Below are positions 10,171 to 21,074 of a stretch of 64,000 bases of DNA, one piece after another (the stretch's first letter is position 1; each line of letters opens with the position of its first letter). Source of the stretch: Mesorhizobium sp. SCN 65-20 (GTDB taxonomy: Bacteria > Pseudomonadota > Alphaproteobacteria > Rhizobiales > Rhizobiaceae); NCBI GenBank assembly GCA_001724355.1, contig MEEF01000006.1:1-64000 (forward strand), in the 5' to 3' direction. The translations under genes were made by a program, and so were the position numbers. The notes under the pieces are model-generated. The model was not told the origin of the DNA, searched no databases, and saw only the letters and a list, made by a program, of their open reading frames with translations.

Positions 10171-13049
10171 GCTAGCGGGTACTGCTCCTTCAGCATCTTG
10201 AGCGCCTGGTCACCGGGGATCGGTGCCCCGAACATGAAGCTCTGCACATACTCGCAGCCCATCTGCCGCAGTTCGAGCGCGTCGCTCTCGTCGGAGATGC
10301 CTTCGGCCACGACCGAGAGGCCGAGTTCGTGCGCCATGTTGACCATCGACTTGAGCAGCACGGCGCGCTTGGGTGACGTGTCGTCGACGAAGCTCTTGTC
10401 GATCTTGATGGTGTCGAAGGGGAAGCGCGTCAGATAAGACAGCGACGAGTAGCCCGTACCGAAATCGTCGAGCGACAGGCCGATGCCGAGCTGCTTGAGC
10501 TTGGTCAGCACGTGGTTGGTTTGCTCGGGATTGTCCATCACCAGCGATTCGGTGAGCTCCAGCCGGAAGCAGCGCGGCTTCAGGTTGGCCCTGGCGATAA
10601 CCGACCGGACGTCGCTGACGAGATCGCGGCGGATCAGCTGGCGGCTCGACAGATTGACCGAGACCGACAGCGGAGCCTCGCCGATCTGCTTCTGCCATTC
10701 GGCGAGGTCTTCGGCGGCGCGCTGCATGGCGAAAAGGCCGAGCTGGACGATCAGCCCGCAGCTTTCCGCAACCGGAATGAAGTCGCCCGGCGGAATCATG
10801 CCGCGGCGCGGATGATCCCAGCGCAGCAGCGCCTCGAAGCCTGCCACGCTGCCGTCCTCGAGCCGCACGATGGGCTGGTAGGCGAGGGTGAATTCCTTCC
10901 GCTCGATGGCGCGGCGCAGGTCGGATTCGAGCTGCAGGCGGTCGGTGCCGACCGTCCTGAATGCGGGCCGGAACGGCTCGATGCGGTCGCCGCCGAAGCG
11001 CTTGGCCTGGTGCATCGCGAGTTCCGCGTCCTTGACCATGTCCTCGGCCGAGGCCTGGGCGTTGGTCCAGGTGATGAGACCGACCGATGCGGTAAGCACG
11101 ATCTCGCGCTTGGCGAAGGTGATCGGCGCCTTGATGGCCTGCTTGATGGCGTCGGCCACCGCTGCGATGCGCGAGGGGTCCTCTTCGGAAAGCAGCATCA
11201 GCGCGAACTGGTCGCCGGCGAAACGCGACAGCGAGTCCTTGGGCTTCAGCAGGCGGTGCAGGCGGCGGGCGACGGTCAGCAGGATGGTGTCGCCCGCGGA
11301 GATGCCGAGGCCGTCATTGACCTGCTTGAACCGGTCGATGTCGATGACGAAGACCGACGGCCGCACCTTCTCCTCGGTACGTGCGATGGAGATGATCGCC
11401 TCGAGCCGGTTCATGAACAGCTCGCGGTTCGGCAGCCCGGTCAGGTTGTCGTGGACCGCGTCGTGCAGCAGTCGCTCTTCCGACTTCTTCTGCTCGGTCA
11501 CGTCGACAAGTGTGCCGACGCAGCGGATCACTTCGCCGTCCGACCCGATCACCGGCCGCGCCTTGAGGGAGAACCAGTGGTAGTGGCCGTCGGCACCGCG
11601 CAGGCGGAAGCTCTGCGCGACGCGACCGCGGCGGTGTTCGAGCACGACGTCGAGCGTGGTGCGGAAGGTGTCGCGGTCGTCGGCGTGAAGCACCGGCAGC
11701 CAGTTGCGCGCGGCACCGCCCAGGCTGTTTGCCGGAAGCCCGAGCTGGATGCTCACGTCGGGCCGCGTCACGACGCGGTCGCGGAGCACGTCCCAGTCCC
11801 AGACCGTGTCGCCCGAACCGGCAACGGCAAGAGCCTGCCGCTCCATGTCGCTGAACAGCCCCTGGTGCAGCGCGCCGCCGGCGAAAGCGTGCTGCATGAC
11901 GGTGAAGCCGATGAGCAGGATGATGAGGATGAGGCCGCCGCTGAGTGCCGACTGGACGATGTCGTTGTCGAGCATGCCGGTGATGGCCATCCATGAACCG
12001 CTCAGCCAGATCAGGACCATCGCCCAACTCGGTACCAGCATGATGGCGCGGTCGTAGCCGCGAATGCTGAGGTAGACGATGAGCCCGAGGCCGGTGATGG
12101 CGGTGGCTGCGAAGGAGATGCGGGCGATGCCGGCGGCCACGGCCGGGTCGATGATCGCAACGCCTGCGATCAGCAGCAGCCCGACGATCCACACCACGGC
12201 GCCGTAGCTGAAATGCCCGTGCCATCGGTTGAGATTGAGATAGGCGAAAAGGAAGACGACGAATGTGGTTGCGAGCGCGACTTCCGTTCCGGCGCGCCAT
12301 ATCTGTTCGCCGCCGGGCGAAACCTCGATGATCTTGTTGAGGAAGCCGAAGTCCACGCAGATGTAGGCGAGGACGGCCCAGGCGAGTGCAGCTGTCGCCG
12401 GGAACATCGACGTGCCCTTGACCACGAACAGGATCGTGAGGAACAGCGCCAGCAGGCCGGCGATGCCGATCACGATGCCGCGGAACAGCGTGTAGGAATT
12501 GACGGTGTCCTTGTAGGATTCGGGATCCCACAGATAGACCTGCGGCAGCTTCGGCGAGGCGAGCTCGGCGATGAAGGTGACGACGGTGCCGGGGTTGAGC
12601 GTGACCAGGAAGACGTCGGCGTCGGGGCTGGCCTGCCTGTCGAGCGCGAAGCCCTCGCTGGGCGTGATCGAGGCGATACGGCTGGAGCCGAGGTCCGGCC
12701 AGATGACGCCCGAGCCGACCAGCCGGAAGTGGGGTGCCACGATCAGCCTGTCGAGCTGCTGGTCGGTGGTGTTGGCAAGCGCGAACACAGCCCAGTCGCC
12801 GCTGGAGCGGGCGTCATTGGCCTCGACCTCGATGCGGCGCACGATGCCGTCGGGGCCGGGCGCCGTCGAAACCTGAAAGTTCTCACCCTGATTCCGGTAA
12901 ATTTCCACCGCGCCGGTAAGGTTGAGGGCCACGTCGTCGCGCGAGATCTTGATCGGCTCCACGGCCAGCGCCTGCGACACCGCGCCAAGGCTCGCGATCA
13001 GGGATACGACAAGCGCAAAAAGAGGCGCCAGCAGGATATGCTTCGACAA
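10161..13049 (-). CDS. Membrane-bound c-di-GMP phosphodiesterase with PAS, degenerate GGDEF and EAL domains
   Basis: This 962-residue protein has a signal peptide, a periplasmic domain of about 170 residues, a seven-helix-like membrane region at about residues 180-390, a PAS/PAC domain at about 420-530, a GGDEF domain at about 540-700, and a C-terminal EAL domain. The GGDEF signature is degenerate (AGDQF, residues 611-615), so cyclase activity is unlikely. The EAL motif is intact ([12 protein letters not shown]739), and the metal-binding [10 protein letters not shown] and later KIDKSF and VAEGI motifs are present. The protein therefore probably degrades c-di-GMP, with the GGDEF-like domain as a possible GTP sensor. 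The start is taken as TTG 13049, with AAGGG upstream and two bases after the GNAT stop; this yields a clean signal peptide. Confidence 0.92.
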   Translation of the reverse strand: MSKHILLAPLFALVVSLIASLGAVSQALAVEPIKISRDDVALNLTGAVEIYRNQGENFQVSTAPGPDGIVRRIEVEANDARSSGDWAVFALANTTDQQLDRLIVAPHFRLVGSGVIWPDLGSSRIASITPSEGFALDRQASPDADVFLVTLNPGTVVTFIAELASPKLPQVYLWDPESYKDTVNSYTLFRGIVIGIAGLLALFLTILFVVKGTSMFPATAALAWAVLAYICVDFGFLNKIIEVSPGGEQIWRAGTEVALATTFVVFLFAYLNLNRWHGHFSYGAVVWIVGLLLIAGVAIIDPAVAAGIARISFAATAITGLGLIVYLSIRGYDRAIMLVPSWAMVLIWLSGSWMAITGMLDNDIVQSALSGGLILIILLIGFTVMQHAFAGGALHQGLFSDMERQALAVAGSGDTVWDWDVLRDRVVTRPDVSIQLGLPANSLGGAARNWLPVLHADDRDTFRTTLDVVLEHRRGRVAQSFRLRGADGHYHWFSLKARPVIGSDGEVIRCVGTLVDVTEQKKSEERLLHDAVHDNLTGLPNRELFMNRLEAIISIARTEEKVRPSVFVIDIDRFKQVNDGLGISAGDTILLTVARRLHRLLKPKDSLSRFAGDQFALMLLSEEDPSRIAAVADAIKQAIKAPITFAKREIVLTASVGLITWTNAQASAEDMVKDAELAMHQAKRFGGDRIEPFRPAFRTVGTDRLQLESDLRRAIERKEFTLAYQPIVRLEDGSVAGFEALLRWDHPRRGMIPPGDFIPVAESCGLIVQLGLFAMQRAAEDLAEWQKQIGEAPLSVSVNLSSRQLIRRDLVSDVRSVIARANLKPRCFRLELTESLVMDNPEQTNHVLTKLKQLGIGLSLDDFGTGYSSLSYLTRFPFDTIKIDKSFVDDTSPKRAVLLKSMVNMAHELGLSVVAEGISDESDALELRQMGCEYVQSFMFGAPIPGDQALKMLKEQYPLAQA

Positions 13050-13051
13050 GT

Positions 13052-13648
13052 TCAGCCCTTCATGGTGACGGCTTGCGGGTCGTCCGCGATCAGCGCGTAG
13101 ATATAGTGGTCGTGCCATTCGCCGTTGATCCGCAGGTAGGATCGCAAAAGTCCTTCGCGCCGGAATCCGGCTTTTTCAAGCACACGCACCGAACGAGTAT
13201 TGTCGGGGATACAGGCAGCCTCGATCCGGTGCAACCTGAGCGTATCGAAGGCGTGTCTGACCAGCAGCCGGACGGCGTCGACCATCAGCCCCTGGCCGGC
13301 ATAGCGTTCGCCGATCCAGTAGCCGATATGGCCCGTCTGCGCGACGCCGTAGCGGATGTTGCCCAGGGTGATGCCGCCGACCAGCTTGCCGCTGGAATTC
13401 TCGTAGATGAAATATGCCAGCGCGGTGCCCTGGGAGTGGTCATCCTGGTAGCGGGCGAGGCGGACGCGCCAGGCAGATCGCTCCAGCTCGTCAGGCGCCC
13501 AGCGCGGCTCCCAGGGCTCCAGGAACGCGCGGCTGTCGGCGCGGAGCGCCGCCCACTCGTGGTAGTCGCGGGCGGACGGTATGCGCAACGTCACTCGCTC
13601 GCCTTTCAGTGCCAGCGCGTCGCGGCGAAAGAAGGGGAACGAAAACAT
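13052..13648 (-). CDS. GNAT N-acetyltransferase, RimJ-like
   Basis: This 198-residue GNAT-fold acetyltransferase is of the RimJ/RimL branch, which acetylates protein N-termini or small amines from acetyl-CoA. Seen: a substrate-side LKGERVTLRIPSARDYHEWAAL opening, the acetyl-CoA pyrophosphate loop in YAGQGLMVDAVRLLVRHAF, and the closing RIEAACIPDNTRSVRVLEKAG and GFRREG motifs typical of RimJ-type enzymes. It lies in the minus-strand run thrC / M16 / GNAT / EAL with gaps of 9 and 2 bases, so it is probably co-transcribed. The actual substrate cannot be read from sequence. Confidence 0.92.
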   Translation of the reverse strand: MFSFPFFRRDALALKGERVTLRIPSARDYHEWAALRADSRAFLEPWEPRWAPDELERSAWRVRLARYQDDHSQGTALAYFIYENSSGKLVGGITLGNIRYGVAQTGHIGYWIGERYAGQGLMVDAVRLLVRHAFDTLRLHRIEAACIPDNTRSVRVLEKAGFRREGLLRSYLRINGEWHDHYIYALIADDPQAVTMKG

Positions 13649-13657
13649 GCCGCAAGT

Positions 13658-14950
13658 TCAGACTGCGAGCTTGCGCGCAGCCGTCTGCATGCCTGGCAAC
13701 GAGTCCAGGATCGATTCGTAGGGGGCGAGGGTGCCGACGGGGCCGACGGCCGTAATCGTCGGCCGGGTCGAGAACATGCGCGCCGACAGGTCGGTGAGGC
13801 GCTCGATGGTCAGAGCCGAAAGCCTCTCCATCAGTTCTTCCTTGGCGATCGGCCGGCCGAACAGGAGCAACTGGCGCGCGATCTGCGACGCCCTGCTGGA
13901 GCAGCTTTCAGCCGACATGATGAGGCCCGCGCGGTACTGTGCGCGTGCCCGGTCGAGCTCTTCCTGCAGGATCGACTCGCCCGCCTTCTGCAACTCGCCG
14001 ATGATAACCGGCAGGAGTTCGGCTATGTCGCTCTGGCCGGTGGCGGCGTGGATGCCGAAGATGCCGGTGTCGGAGAAGCCCCAGTGGAAGGCGTAGACCG
14101 AATAGCAGAGCCCGCGCTTCTCGCGGACCTCCTGGAACAGGCGTGACGACATGCCGCCGCCCAGGATCATCGACAGCACCTGCGAGGCGTAGAAGTCGCG
14201 CACATGGTAGGCGCGGCCCTCGAAGCCCAACACGATCTGCGCGTCCATCAGGTCGCGGTCTTCGCGGAAGTCGCCCCCGACGTACTGCGCGTATTGGGGA
14301 ATGGCGCTCTCCGCCTTGGGACGGAAGTTGCCGAGGCGCTTTTCCACCTCGCGAACGAAGTCGTCGTGTTTCACGTCGCCGGCTGCGACGACGACCATGC
14401 GCTCGGCGCCGTACTGGCGATTCATGAAGTCGTGCAGCTGGTCCGAGGTGAACGACTTGACGGTCTCAGGCGTGCCGAGGATCGAGCGGCCGAGGGTCTG
14501 GTGCCGGAAAGCCGTTTCGGTGAAGCGGTCGAAGACGATGTCGTCGGGCGTGTCGTGCGCGGCGCCGATCTCCTGCAGGATCACATGCTGCTCGCGCTCG
14601 AGTTCCTCGGGATCGAATTCGGAATCCTGAAGGATGTCGGAGAGGATGTCGACCGCCAGCGGCACGTCGCCCGACAGCACGCGGGCATAGAACGAGGTCG
14701 TCTCGACGCTGGTCGCGGCGTTGATCTCGCCGCCGACATTCTCGATCTGGGAAGCGATTTCGAAGGCGCTGCGGCTCTTGGTGCCCTTGAACGCCATGTG
14801 CTCGAGAAGGTGGGCCATGCCATGCTCGTCGTCGCGCTCGTTGCGCGCGCCCGACTTGACCCAGGTCCCTAGAGCTACCGTCTCTACGCTTGGAAGTGTC
14901 TCGGTGGCCACTGTCAGGCCGTTCGACAGACGGCTTACCTCAACACTCAT
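13658..14950 (-). CDS. M16 family zinc metallopeptidase (pitrilysin / MPP-beta-like)
   Basis: This is a soluble zinc protease of the inverzincin class, related to the beta subunit of the mitochondrial processing peptidase. About 430 residues is typical. The inverted zinc motif H-x-x-E-H is intact in MAHLLEHMAFKGT (H47, E50, H51 from ATG 14950), and the distal glutamate is in GEINAATSVETTSFYARV. The C-terminal half carries the expected GLCYSVYAF region. ATG 14950 is preferred because AGGGAG lies about 10 bases upstream; an in-frame ATG at 14959 sits too close to it. It follows thrC by a very short gap, an arrangement also common in Rhizobiales. The natural substrate is unknown. Confidence 0.93.
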   Translation of the reverse strand: MSVEVSRLSNGLTVATETLPSVETVALGTWVKSGARNERDDEHGMAHLLEHMAFKGTKSRSAFEIASQIENVGGEINAATSVETTSFYARVLSGDVPLAVDILSDILQDSEFDPEELEREQHVILQEIGAAHDTPDDIVFDRFTETAFRHQTLGRSILGTPETVKSFTSDQLHDFMNRQYGAERMVVVAAGDVKHDDFVREVEKRLGNFRPKAESAIPQYAQYVGGDFREDRDLMDAQIVLGFEGRAYHVRDFYASQVLSMILGGGMSSRLFQEVREKRGLCYSVYAFHWGFSDTGIFGIHAATGQSDIAELLPVIIGELQKAGESILQEELDRARAQYRAGLIMSAESCSSRASQIARQLLLFGRPIAKEELMERLSALTIERLTDLSARMFSTRPTITAVGPVGTLAPYESILDSLPGMQTAARKLAV

Positions 14951-14964
14951 ATGCAACATACTCC

Positions 14965-16362
14965 CTAGCGTGCCGCTCGTGTGCGGCGGCTAATGTAATC
15001 TTCCACCATTTTTATCTCTGATGGAAGTACCGTGAACCTTTCGTTACGTTCCATCAGTCCGGAGAGCCAATTCGGCAACGCAGGTTCGATCCCTGACGCT
15101 GCCTTGACCGCTGCAGGGAATTTCGCCGGATGGGCGGTTCCGAGGATCACCATCGGAACGTCGCTGCGCGGCAGGCCTGCGGCCACGTGGACGGCCGTCG
15201 CGGTATGCGGATCAAGCAGATAGCCGCTGTTCTTGAGCGTAGCGCTGATGGTCGCGGCGGTTTCGTCCATGTCTGCCCGGCCTGCCGAGAACTCGCTGCG
15301 AATGTCCGCAAGCGCCTTCGCCTCGATGGTGAACGCGCCGGACTGCTTGAGGCCCGCCATGTAGCGGCGGACGACCGCCGGATCGCGGTCGGATGCTTCG
15401 AAGAGCAGGCGCTCGAAGTTCGACGAGATCTGGATGTCCATCGACGGCGAGGTGGTCGCGACCACGCCCGTCATGCGGTATTCGCCGCTCTTCAGCGTGC
15501 GGTCGAGGATGTCGTTGTCGTTGGTCGCGATGACCAGGCGCTCGATCGGCAGGCCCATGCGCTTGGCGGCATAGCCGGCGAAGATGTCGCCGAAATTGCC
15601 GGTCGGCACGGTGAACGACACCGGCCGGTCGGGCGCGCCGAGCGAGATCGCCGAGGAGAAATAGTAGACGATCTGGGCCATGATGCGGGCCCAGTTGATC
15701 GAGTTCACGCCAGACAGCCGCACGCGGTCGCGGAAGCCGTGGTCGTTGAACATGTCCTTTACCAGACCTTGGCAGTCGTCGAAGTTCCCTTCGATCGACA
15801 GGGCATGCACGTTGGCAGCCGCCGAGGTGGTCATCTGCCGCTGCTGCACCGGCGAAACCCGGCCATGCGGGAACAGGATGAAGATGTCGGTGCGCTCGCG
15901 CCCTGCAAAAGCTTCGATCGCCGCGCCGCCCGTGTCGCCCGAGGTGGCGCCGACGATGGTGGCGTGTTCGCCGCGCTCGGCAAGCACGTGGTCCATCAGC
16001 CGCGCCAGCAATTGCATGGCGACGTCCTTGAAGGCGAGCGTGGGGCCGTGAAAGAGCTCGAGCACGAAGCTGTTGGCGCCGGTCTGGACCAGCGGGCAGA
16101 CGGCGTCGTGGCGGAAGGTCCCATACGCCTCGCGCACCAGGCGCTCGAACACGTCCTGTTTGATTTCGCCGCCCAGGAAGGGCGTCAGCAGGCGGATCGC
16201 GAGATCGGCGTAGGGAAGCCCGCGCATGGCGCGGATTTCTGCCGAGCTGAAGGTAGGCCATTCGGCGGGAAGGTAGAGGCCGCCGTCGCGTGCAAGGCCT
16301 GCCAGGACTGCTTCGGAAAATCCAAGCGCGGGAGCTTCCCCGCGGGTGCTCACATAGTGCAT
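14965..16362 (-). CDS. thrC: Threonine synthase
   Basis: ThrC converts O-phosphohomoserine to threonine with pyridoxal phosphate, directly following ThrB (6558-7520). The 465-residue length fits the bacterial class. The N-terminal MHYVSTRGEAP is the family hallmark, the PLP lysine is K112 in HGPTLAFKDVAMQ, and the phosphate-binding GATSGDTGGAA is clear. The frame extends five codons further (MERID), but ATG 16362 gives the conserved start. It is the first gene of the minus-strand operon with the M16 protease, GNAT and EAL genes. The region up to 16490 is a shared divergent promoter space with the lipoprotein gene. Confidence 0.96.
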   Translation of the reverse strand: MHYVSTRGEAPALGFSEAVLAGLARDGGLYLPAEWPTFSSAEIRAMRGLPYADLAIRLLTPFLGGEIKQDVFERLVREAYGTFRHDAVCPLVQTGANSFVLELFHGPTLAFKDVAMQLLARLMDHVLAERGEHATIVGATSGDTGGAAIEAFAGRERTDIFILFPHGRVSPVQQRQMTTSAAANVHALSIEGNFDDCQGLVKDMFNDHGFRDRVRLSGVNSINWARIMAQIVYYFSSAISLGAPDRPVSFTVPTGNFGDIFAGYAAKRMGLPIERLVIATNDNDILDRTLKSGEYRMTGVVATTSPSMDIQISSNFERLLFEASDRDPAVVRRYMAGLKQSGAFTIEAKALADIRSEFSAGRADMDETAATISATLKNSGYLLDPHTATAVHVAAGLPRSDVPMVILGTAHPAKFPAAVKAASGIEPALPNWLSGLMERNERFTVLPSEIKMVEDYISRRTRAAR

Positions 16363-16490
16363 ATCTATCCGTTCCAAGGCGGTGCGACCTGCCGGTCATC
16401 GGCGGGACGGGGAAAACTGTGCTCCATCAGTCGCATTTCTGCCGCGCGGTTGATATAGAACGACTGCTTTGCGAGAGGGAAGTGCAGTTC

Positions 16491-17090
16491 ATGTTGTTTC
16501 GAACGATCGACGGTCGCTTTATGGCGACTTTGGCGACCTCCGGCTTTATGCTTATCGTCGCAGGCTGCCAATCTGGCGGCGGAGGCGGCCTTTTCGGTCC
16601 CCCCCAGCCCAAGGACCCCAAGGTGATCGCGGCTGAGGAAGGCAAGATCCTGGCCAGCGAACTGCTCGCCTATTGCCCGAACGTCACCTTGCGCGACGGA
16701 ACGGCTTTCTTCAACAGTTACGCCAAGGGCGGCCAGGACGATCCGTCGAAGCTCGCCTACCAGTCGGCCATCACCGACGTGACGCGCAATTGCACCCGTA
16801 CCGACACTACCATGAGCATCAATGTCGGCGTGGCCGGCAAGATCGTGCCGGGCCCGGCAGGCGGTGCGGGTTCGGTCAGCATGCCGATCCGCGTCGCGGT
16901 CGTCCGCGGCGACGAGGTGCTCTATTCGCAGCTTCACAAGAACGCGGCGCAGATCACCGACGCCTCGACGGCAACGCAGTGGGTGTTCACCATCCCGAAC
17001 ATCACGATCCCCAAGCCGACCGCGCGCGATATCCAGATTTTCGTGGGCTATGACGAAGGCCCCCAGAAGAAGAAGGCGCCGGGAGCCTGA
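16491..17090 (+). CDS. Predicted lipoprotein of unknown function
   Basis: A 199-residue protein with a lipoprotein signal peptide: positive N-terminus, hydrophobic core and lipobox IVAGC at about residue 29, followed by a Ser/Gly-rich linker (QSGGGGGLFGPP). The mature part has two further cysteines (AYCPNVTL and RNCTRT) that could form a disulfide. No enzyme motif is seen. A GAGAGGGAAG ribosome-binding site precedes ATG 16491; the upstream extension of the frame runs into the thrC start region and is not credible. An intrinsic terminator follows. The family is known to me only as a conserved rhizobial hypothetical, and its function cannot be assigned. Confidence 0.82.
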   Translation: MLFRTIDGRFMATLATSGFMLIVAGCQSGGGGGLFGPPQPKDPKVIAAEEGKILASELLAYCPNVTLRDGTAFFNSYAKGGQDDPSKLAYQSAITDVTRNCTRTDTTMSINVGVAGKIVPGPAGGAGSVSMPIRVAVVRGDEVLYSQLHKNAAQITDASTATQWVFTIPNITIPKPTARDIQIFVGYDEGPQKKKAPGA

Positions 17091-17101
17091 GCTTCCACAT
17101 G

Positions 17102-17130
17102 AAAGCGCCGGCCACTGGCCGGCGCTTTTG
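17102..17130. terminator. Intrinsic terminator between the lipoprotein and HAD genes
   Basis: AAGCGCCGGCC (17103-17113) pairs with GGCCGGCGCTT (17117-17127) around an ACT loop and ends in TTTT. The A-run on the other side lets it serve both convergent genes. Confidence 0.9.
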
Positions 17131-17133
17131 GTT

Positions 17134-17823
17134 TCAGGCGTTTTCGGACCACATGCTGAGGGCTGCGAGCACGCCGCCCAGATCTGCCCAGCGCCGGATC
17201 ACCGTCTCGGCGCCGGCCTCGGTCAGCGCGTCGGCATGGCCGGGATAGCTGTGGGCGGCGCCGGTGAAGCCGATCACCCGCATGCCTGCCGCAACCGCTC
17301 CCGCGACGCCGTGCACCGAATCCTCGATGACGAACGTGTTGGCCGGATTGGCGCCCAGTGTGTTGGCTGCATGCAGGAACACGTCCGGCGCGGGCTTCGG
17401 CCGCTTGCTTGGCGTCTCGAGCGCCGAGAAGATGCGGCCCTTGAACAGCGGCAGGATGCGGGTGCGCTCGAGCATCATCTCGATGCGCTCTGTCGTCGAG
17501 TTGGAGCAGATGCAGCGTGGTGCGGTGACGGCGGCCACGGCCTCATGGACGCCCTCGATCGCGCGAACCTCGTTCTGCAGCCGGCGATCGACCAGCGCTT
17601 CCGCCTGCCCGATCAGCGACGCCTGGAACGGGATGGCCGCTTTCTGCTCGATCTTGAGCAGGATGTCCTTGAAGGTGAGGCCGGCATAGGACTCGGCGAT
17701 TTCCTCCGCCGTGATCTCGAAGCCGGCTGCGGTCAGCAGTTCGGCCTCGACGCGGGCGGCGATGATTTCGGAATCGACGAGCACGCCGTCGCAATCGAAT
17801 ATGACTAGATCTGGCTGGTTCAT
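17134..17823 (-). CDS. HAD-superfamily phosphatase, beta-phosphoglucomutase / phosphoglycolate phosphatase-like
   Basis: A 229-residue haloacid-dehalogenase hydrolase of subfamily IA. Motif I is FDCDGVLVDSE with both catalytic aspartates, motif II is CSNSTTERIEMML, the lysine of motif III is in KPAPDVFLHAANTL, and motif IV is VIEDSVHGVAGAVAAGM. The cap lies between motifs I and II. Sequence cannot distinguish the substrate; sugar phosphates or phosphoglycolate are usual for this branch. It is encoded convergently with the lipoprotein gene and divergently from ccrM. Confidence 0.9.
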   Translation of the reverse strand: MNQPDLVIFDCDGVLVDSEIIAARVEAELLTAAGFEITAEEIAESYAGLTFKDILLKIEQKAAIPFQASLIGQAEALVDRRLQNEVRAIEGVHEAVAAVTAPRCICSNSTTERIEMMLERTRILPLFKGRIFSALETPSKRPKPAPDVFLHAANTLGANPANTFVIEDSVHGVAGAVAAGMRVIGFTGAAHSYPGHADALTEAGAETVIRRWADLGGVLAALSMWSENA

Positions 17824-17931
17824 GACGGTCCGGGAGAATGGGCCGGCGCATGGCGCGGGCCGGGGAACTCAAGGCGCCGCGAATACACCATTCCGGCCCG
17901 GATCGCAAATTCGGACGCCTGCTTCATCAAT

Positions 17932-19127
<1,196 letters not shown>

Positions 19128-19146
19128 GCCTCGGCGATCCGACCTT

Positions 19147-19173
19147 CGTCGCGCCGCTTGGTTCGGCGCGACG
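19147..19173. terminator. Perfect 10-bp hairpin after ccrM
   Basis: CGTCGCGCCG (19147-19156) pairs exactly with CGGCGCGACG (19164-19173) around a CTTGGTT loop. It lies 19 bases after the ccrM stop, in the convergent gap. No T-run follows, so it may be a weak terminator or an mRNA 3' stabiliser. Confidence 0.5.
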
Positions 19174-19288
19174 GATCAGGCTCCATGGCTTTCGCCATCT
19201 GGCCCTTCAGGAATTCAGGAAGTCCTGTAGAAAAGTTCGAAATTCCGGGCCTAGCGGCTTCGGATTTCGCCGATCGGCCGGTTTCCAG

Positions 19289-19900
19289 TCACCGTCCGAT
19301 TCCGAGACGCTCGAGGTCCGCCTCGAGCGTTTTCGCATTCGTGAACAGCACTGCCTGCCAGCCGGCGTCGATGGCCGCGTTCACGTTCTTCTGGCTGTCG
19401 TCGATGAACAGCGAGGCTTTCGGGTCGAGGCCGAAGGTCTCGACATGCAGGTCGTAGATGCGGCGGTCGGGCTTGATCAGGCCGACGTCGCCCGACACGG
19501 TCACCCCGCGCGGCGTCTCCAGGAACGGGAAGCGGCCGCGCGCCTCGCGGAACGTGTCCGACGCCCCGTTGGTCAGCAAGGTGACGTCGTGGCCGGCGGC
19601 GACCAGGCTCTCCATCAGCGCGACGCTGTCCTCGTAGTGGTGCGGCACCATCTCGTGCCAGTGTTGGCGGAAGGCGCGGATGCTGTTCTCGTGCTCGGGA
19701 TACTCGGCGATCAGCAGGGCTTCGGCCTCTTCCCATGTCCGGCCGCGGTCCTGCTCGATATTCCAGTCGCTGGTACAGACATTGTCGAAGAACCAGCGGC
19801 GCTCGACGGGGTCGGGGATGATGCGGCTGAAGGGGATGTTCGGGTCGTAGTGGATCAGCACCTTGCCGATGTCGTAGACGATGTGGCGGATCTCGCTCAT
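19289..19900 (-). CDS. HAD family hydrolase (YihX-like phosphatase)
   Basis: A 203-residue HAD phosphatase. The nucleophile motif is VYDIGKVLIHYDP, in which the usual second aspartate is glycine, as in the YihX/epoxide-hydrolase-like branch. Motif II is TLLTNGASDTF, the motif III lysine is in GLIKPDRRIYDLH, and motif IV is LFIDDSQKNVNAAI. It begins three bases after the mutY stop, so the two are probably co-transcribed. YihX-type enzymes dephosphorylate small sugar phosphates, but the substrate here is not readable from sequence. Confidence 0.9.
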   Translation of the reverse strand: MSEIRHIVYDIGKVLIHYDPNIPFSRIIPDPVERRWFFDNVCTSDWNIEQDRGRTWEEAEALLIAEYPEHENSIRAFRQHWHEMVPHHYEDSVALMESLVAAGHDVTLLTNGASDTFREARGRFPFLETPRGVTVSGDVGLIKPDRRIYDLHVETFGLDPKASLFIDDSQKNVNAAIDAGWQAVLFTNAKTLEADLERLGIGR

Positions 19901-19903
19901 TCC

Positions 19904-21016
19904 CTAGCGTCCTCGTTTCGTTGCGCCCGGTATGGCAGCTTCGATGACCTTTTTCATGACGGTTGGCAAGGCTTCGCCATTGAGCGCTTCCGCTGCAGAC
20001 CAGAAATGGTCATCAAGCGCAGGTTGTGAAGGCAAGTCCGCTCGAAACACATCGAGTTCCAGCGCGAAATGGGTGAAGACGTGGGTGATGCTGCCACTGC
20101 GGCGCCAATCGGCGGGGAAGGGGGCGGCCTCGACCCCGGTCGCGCCGTCGACGCGTGCTGTCCATCCTGTGGTGGGCACCTCGGTCATGCCGCCCAGCAG
20201 ACCTTTGCCCGGACGCTTGCGCAACAGCACCGACCCGTCGGGCGCGACCGCGACGAAGGCCGCACCGCGCCGCGCCGGTTTTTCGGCCTTGGGCGGTTTG
20301 ACGGGATAAAACTCAGGATCGCCATTGGCGATTGCGCTGCAGTCCTCTCGCAGCGGGCAGAGCATGCAGCGCGGCCGGCGCGGCGTGCAGATGGTTGCGC
20401 CAAGGTCCATCATCGCCTGGGCGAAGTCGCCGGGACGTGATGCCGCGAGCATGCGCTCGACATGGGCGCGGATCTCGGGCTTGGCCTCGGGCAGGGGCGT
20501 TGCGATCGAAAACAGCCGGGTGACCACGCGCTCGACATTGCCGTCGACCACCGCTGCCGGCCGATTGAAGGCAATGGAGGCAATGGCCGCGGCCGTGTAG
20601 GGGCCGATGCCCGGCAGCGCGCGCAAGCCGGCTTCGGTGTCGGGAAAGCGATTGCCATGTTGCGCGGCGACCGTCTCGGCGCAGGCCTTGAGGTTGCGGG
20701 CCCGCGAATAGTAGCCGAGCCCGGCCCAGGCCTTCATCACGTCTTCTGCCTCGGCTTCGGCGAGCGAGGCGACATCGGGCCATTTTTCCAGGAAGGCGCG
20801 GAAGTAGGGTTTGACCGCCTCGACCGTCGTCTGCTGCAGCATGATCTCCGACAGCCAGATGCGATAGGGATCCGGCTTCAGGCCCTTCGCCAGGTCGCGC
20901 GGCGGCATGCGCCAGGGCAATTCGCGGTGGTTGGTGTCGTACCAGGTAAGCAGGCCGGAGGCGATCCTGTCGTCCATCTCATCGGCATGCTTGCGGGTCG
21001 GTCCTGGGGATGCCAT
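19904..21016 (-). CDS. mutY: A/G-specific adenine glycosylase
   Basis: MutY removes adenine mispaired with 8-oxoguanine and so prevents G-to-T transversions. The 370-residue product has the catalytic-glutamate region IMLQQTTVEAV, the helix-hairpin-helix LPGIGPYTAAAIASIAF followed by VVDGNVERVVTRL with the catalytic aspartate, and the 4Fe-4S ligands spaced C-x6-C-x2-C-x5-C (CTPRRPRCMLCPLREDC). A NUDIX-like C-terminal domain for 8-oxoG recognition follows. The first in-frame ATG was kept; an internal ATG at 20977 is possible because neither has a strong Shine-Dalgarno. Divergent from the DciA-like gene across 58 bases. Confidence 0.95.
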   Translation of the reverse strand: MASPGPTRKHADEMDDRIASGLLTWYDTNHRELPWRMPPRDLAKGLKPDPYRIWLSEIMLQQTTVEAVKPYFRAFLEKWPDVASLAEAEAEDVMKAWAGLGYYSRARNLKACAETVAAQHGNRFPDTEAGLRALPGIGPYTAAAIASIAFNRPAAVVDGNVERVVTRLFSIATPLPEAKPEIRAHVERMLAASRPGDFAQAMMDLGATICTPRRPRCMLCPLREDCSAIANGDPEFYPVKPPKAEKPARRGAAFVAVAPDGSVLLRKRPGKGLLGGMTEVPTTGWTARVDGATGVEAAPFPADWRRSGSITHVFTHFALELDVFRADLPSQPALDDHFWSAAEALNGEALPTVMKKVIEAAIPGATKRGR

Positions 21017-21074
21017 TGGTGGTCGCGACTGCCTTCGGCGTTACATGTCGACAAGGTTATCTCTGGAGCACGAC

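Noticed and set aside
10512..11996. 494-residue plus-strand frame opposite the EAL gene
   Set aside because: It lies wholly antisense to GGDEF, PAS and EAL coding sequence and its composition is typical of shadow frames.
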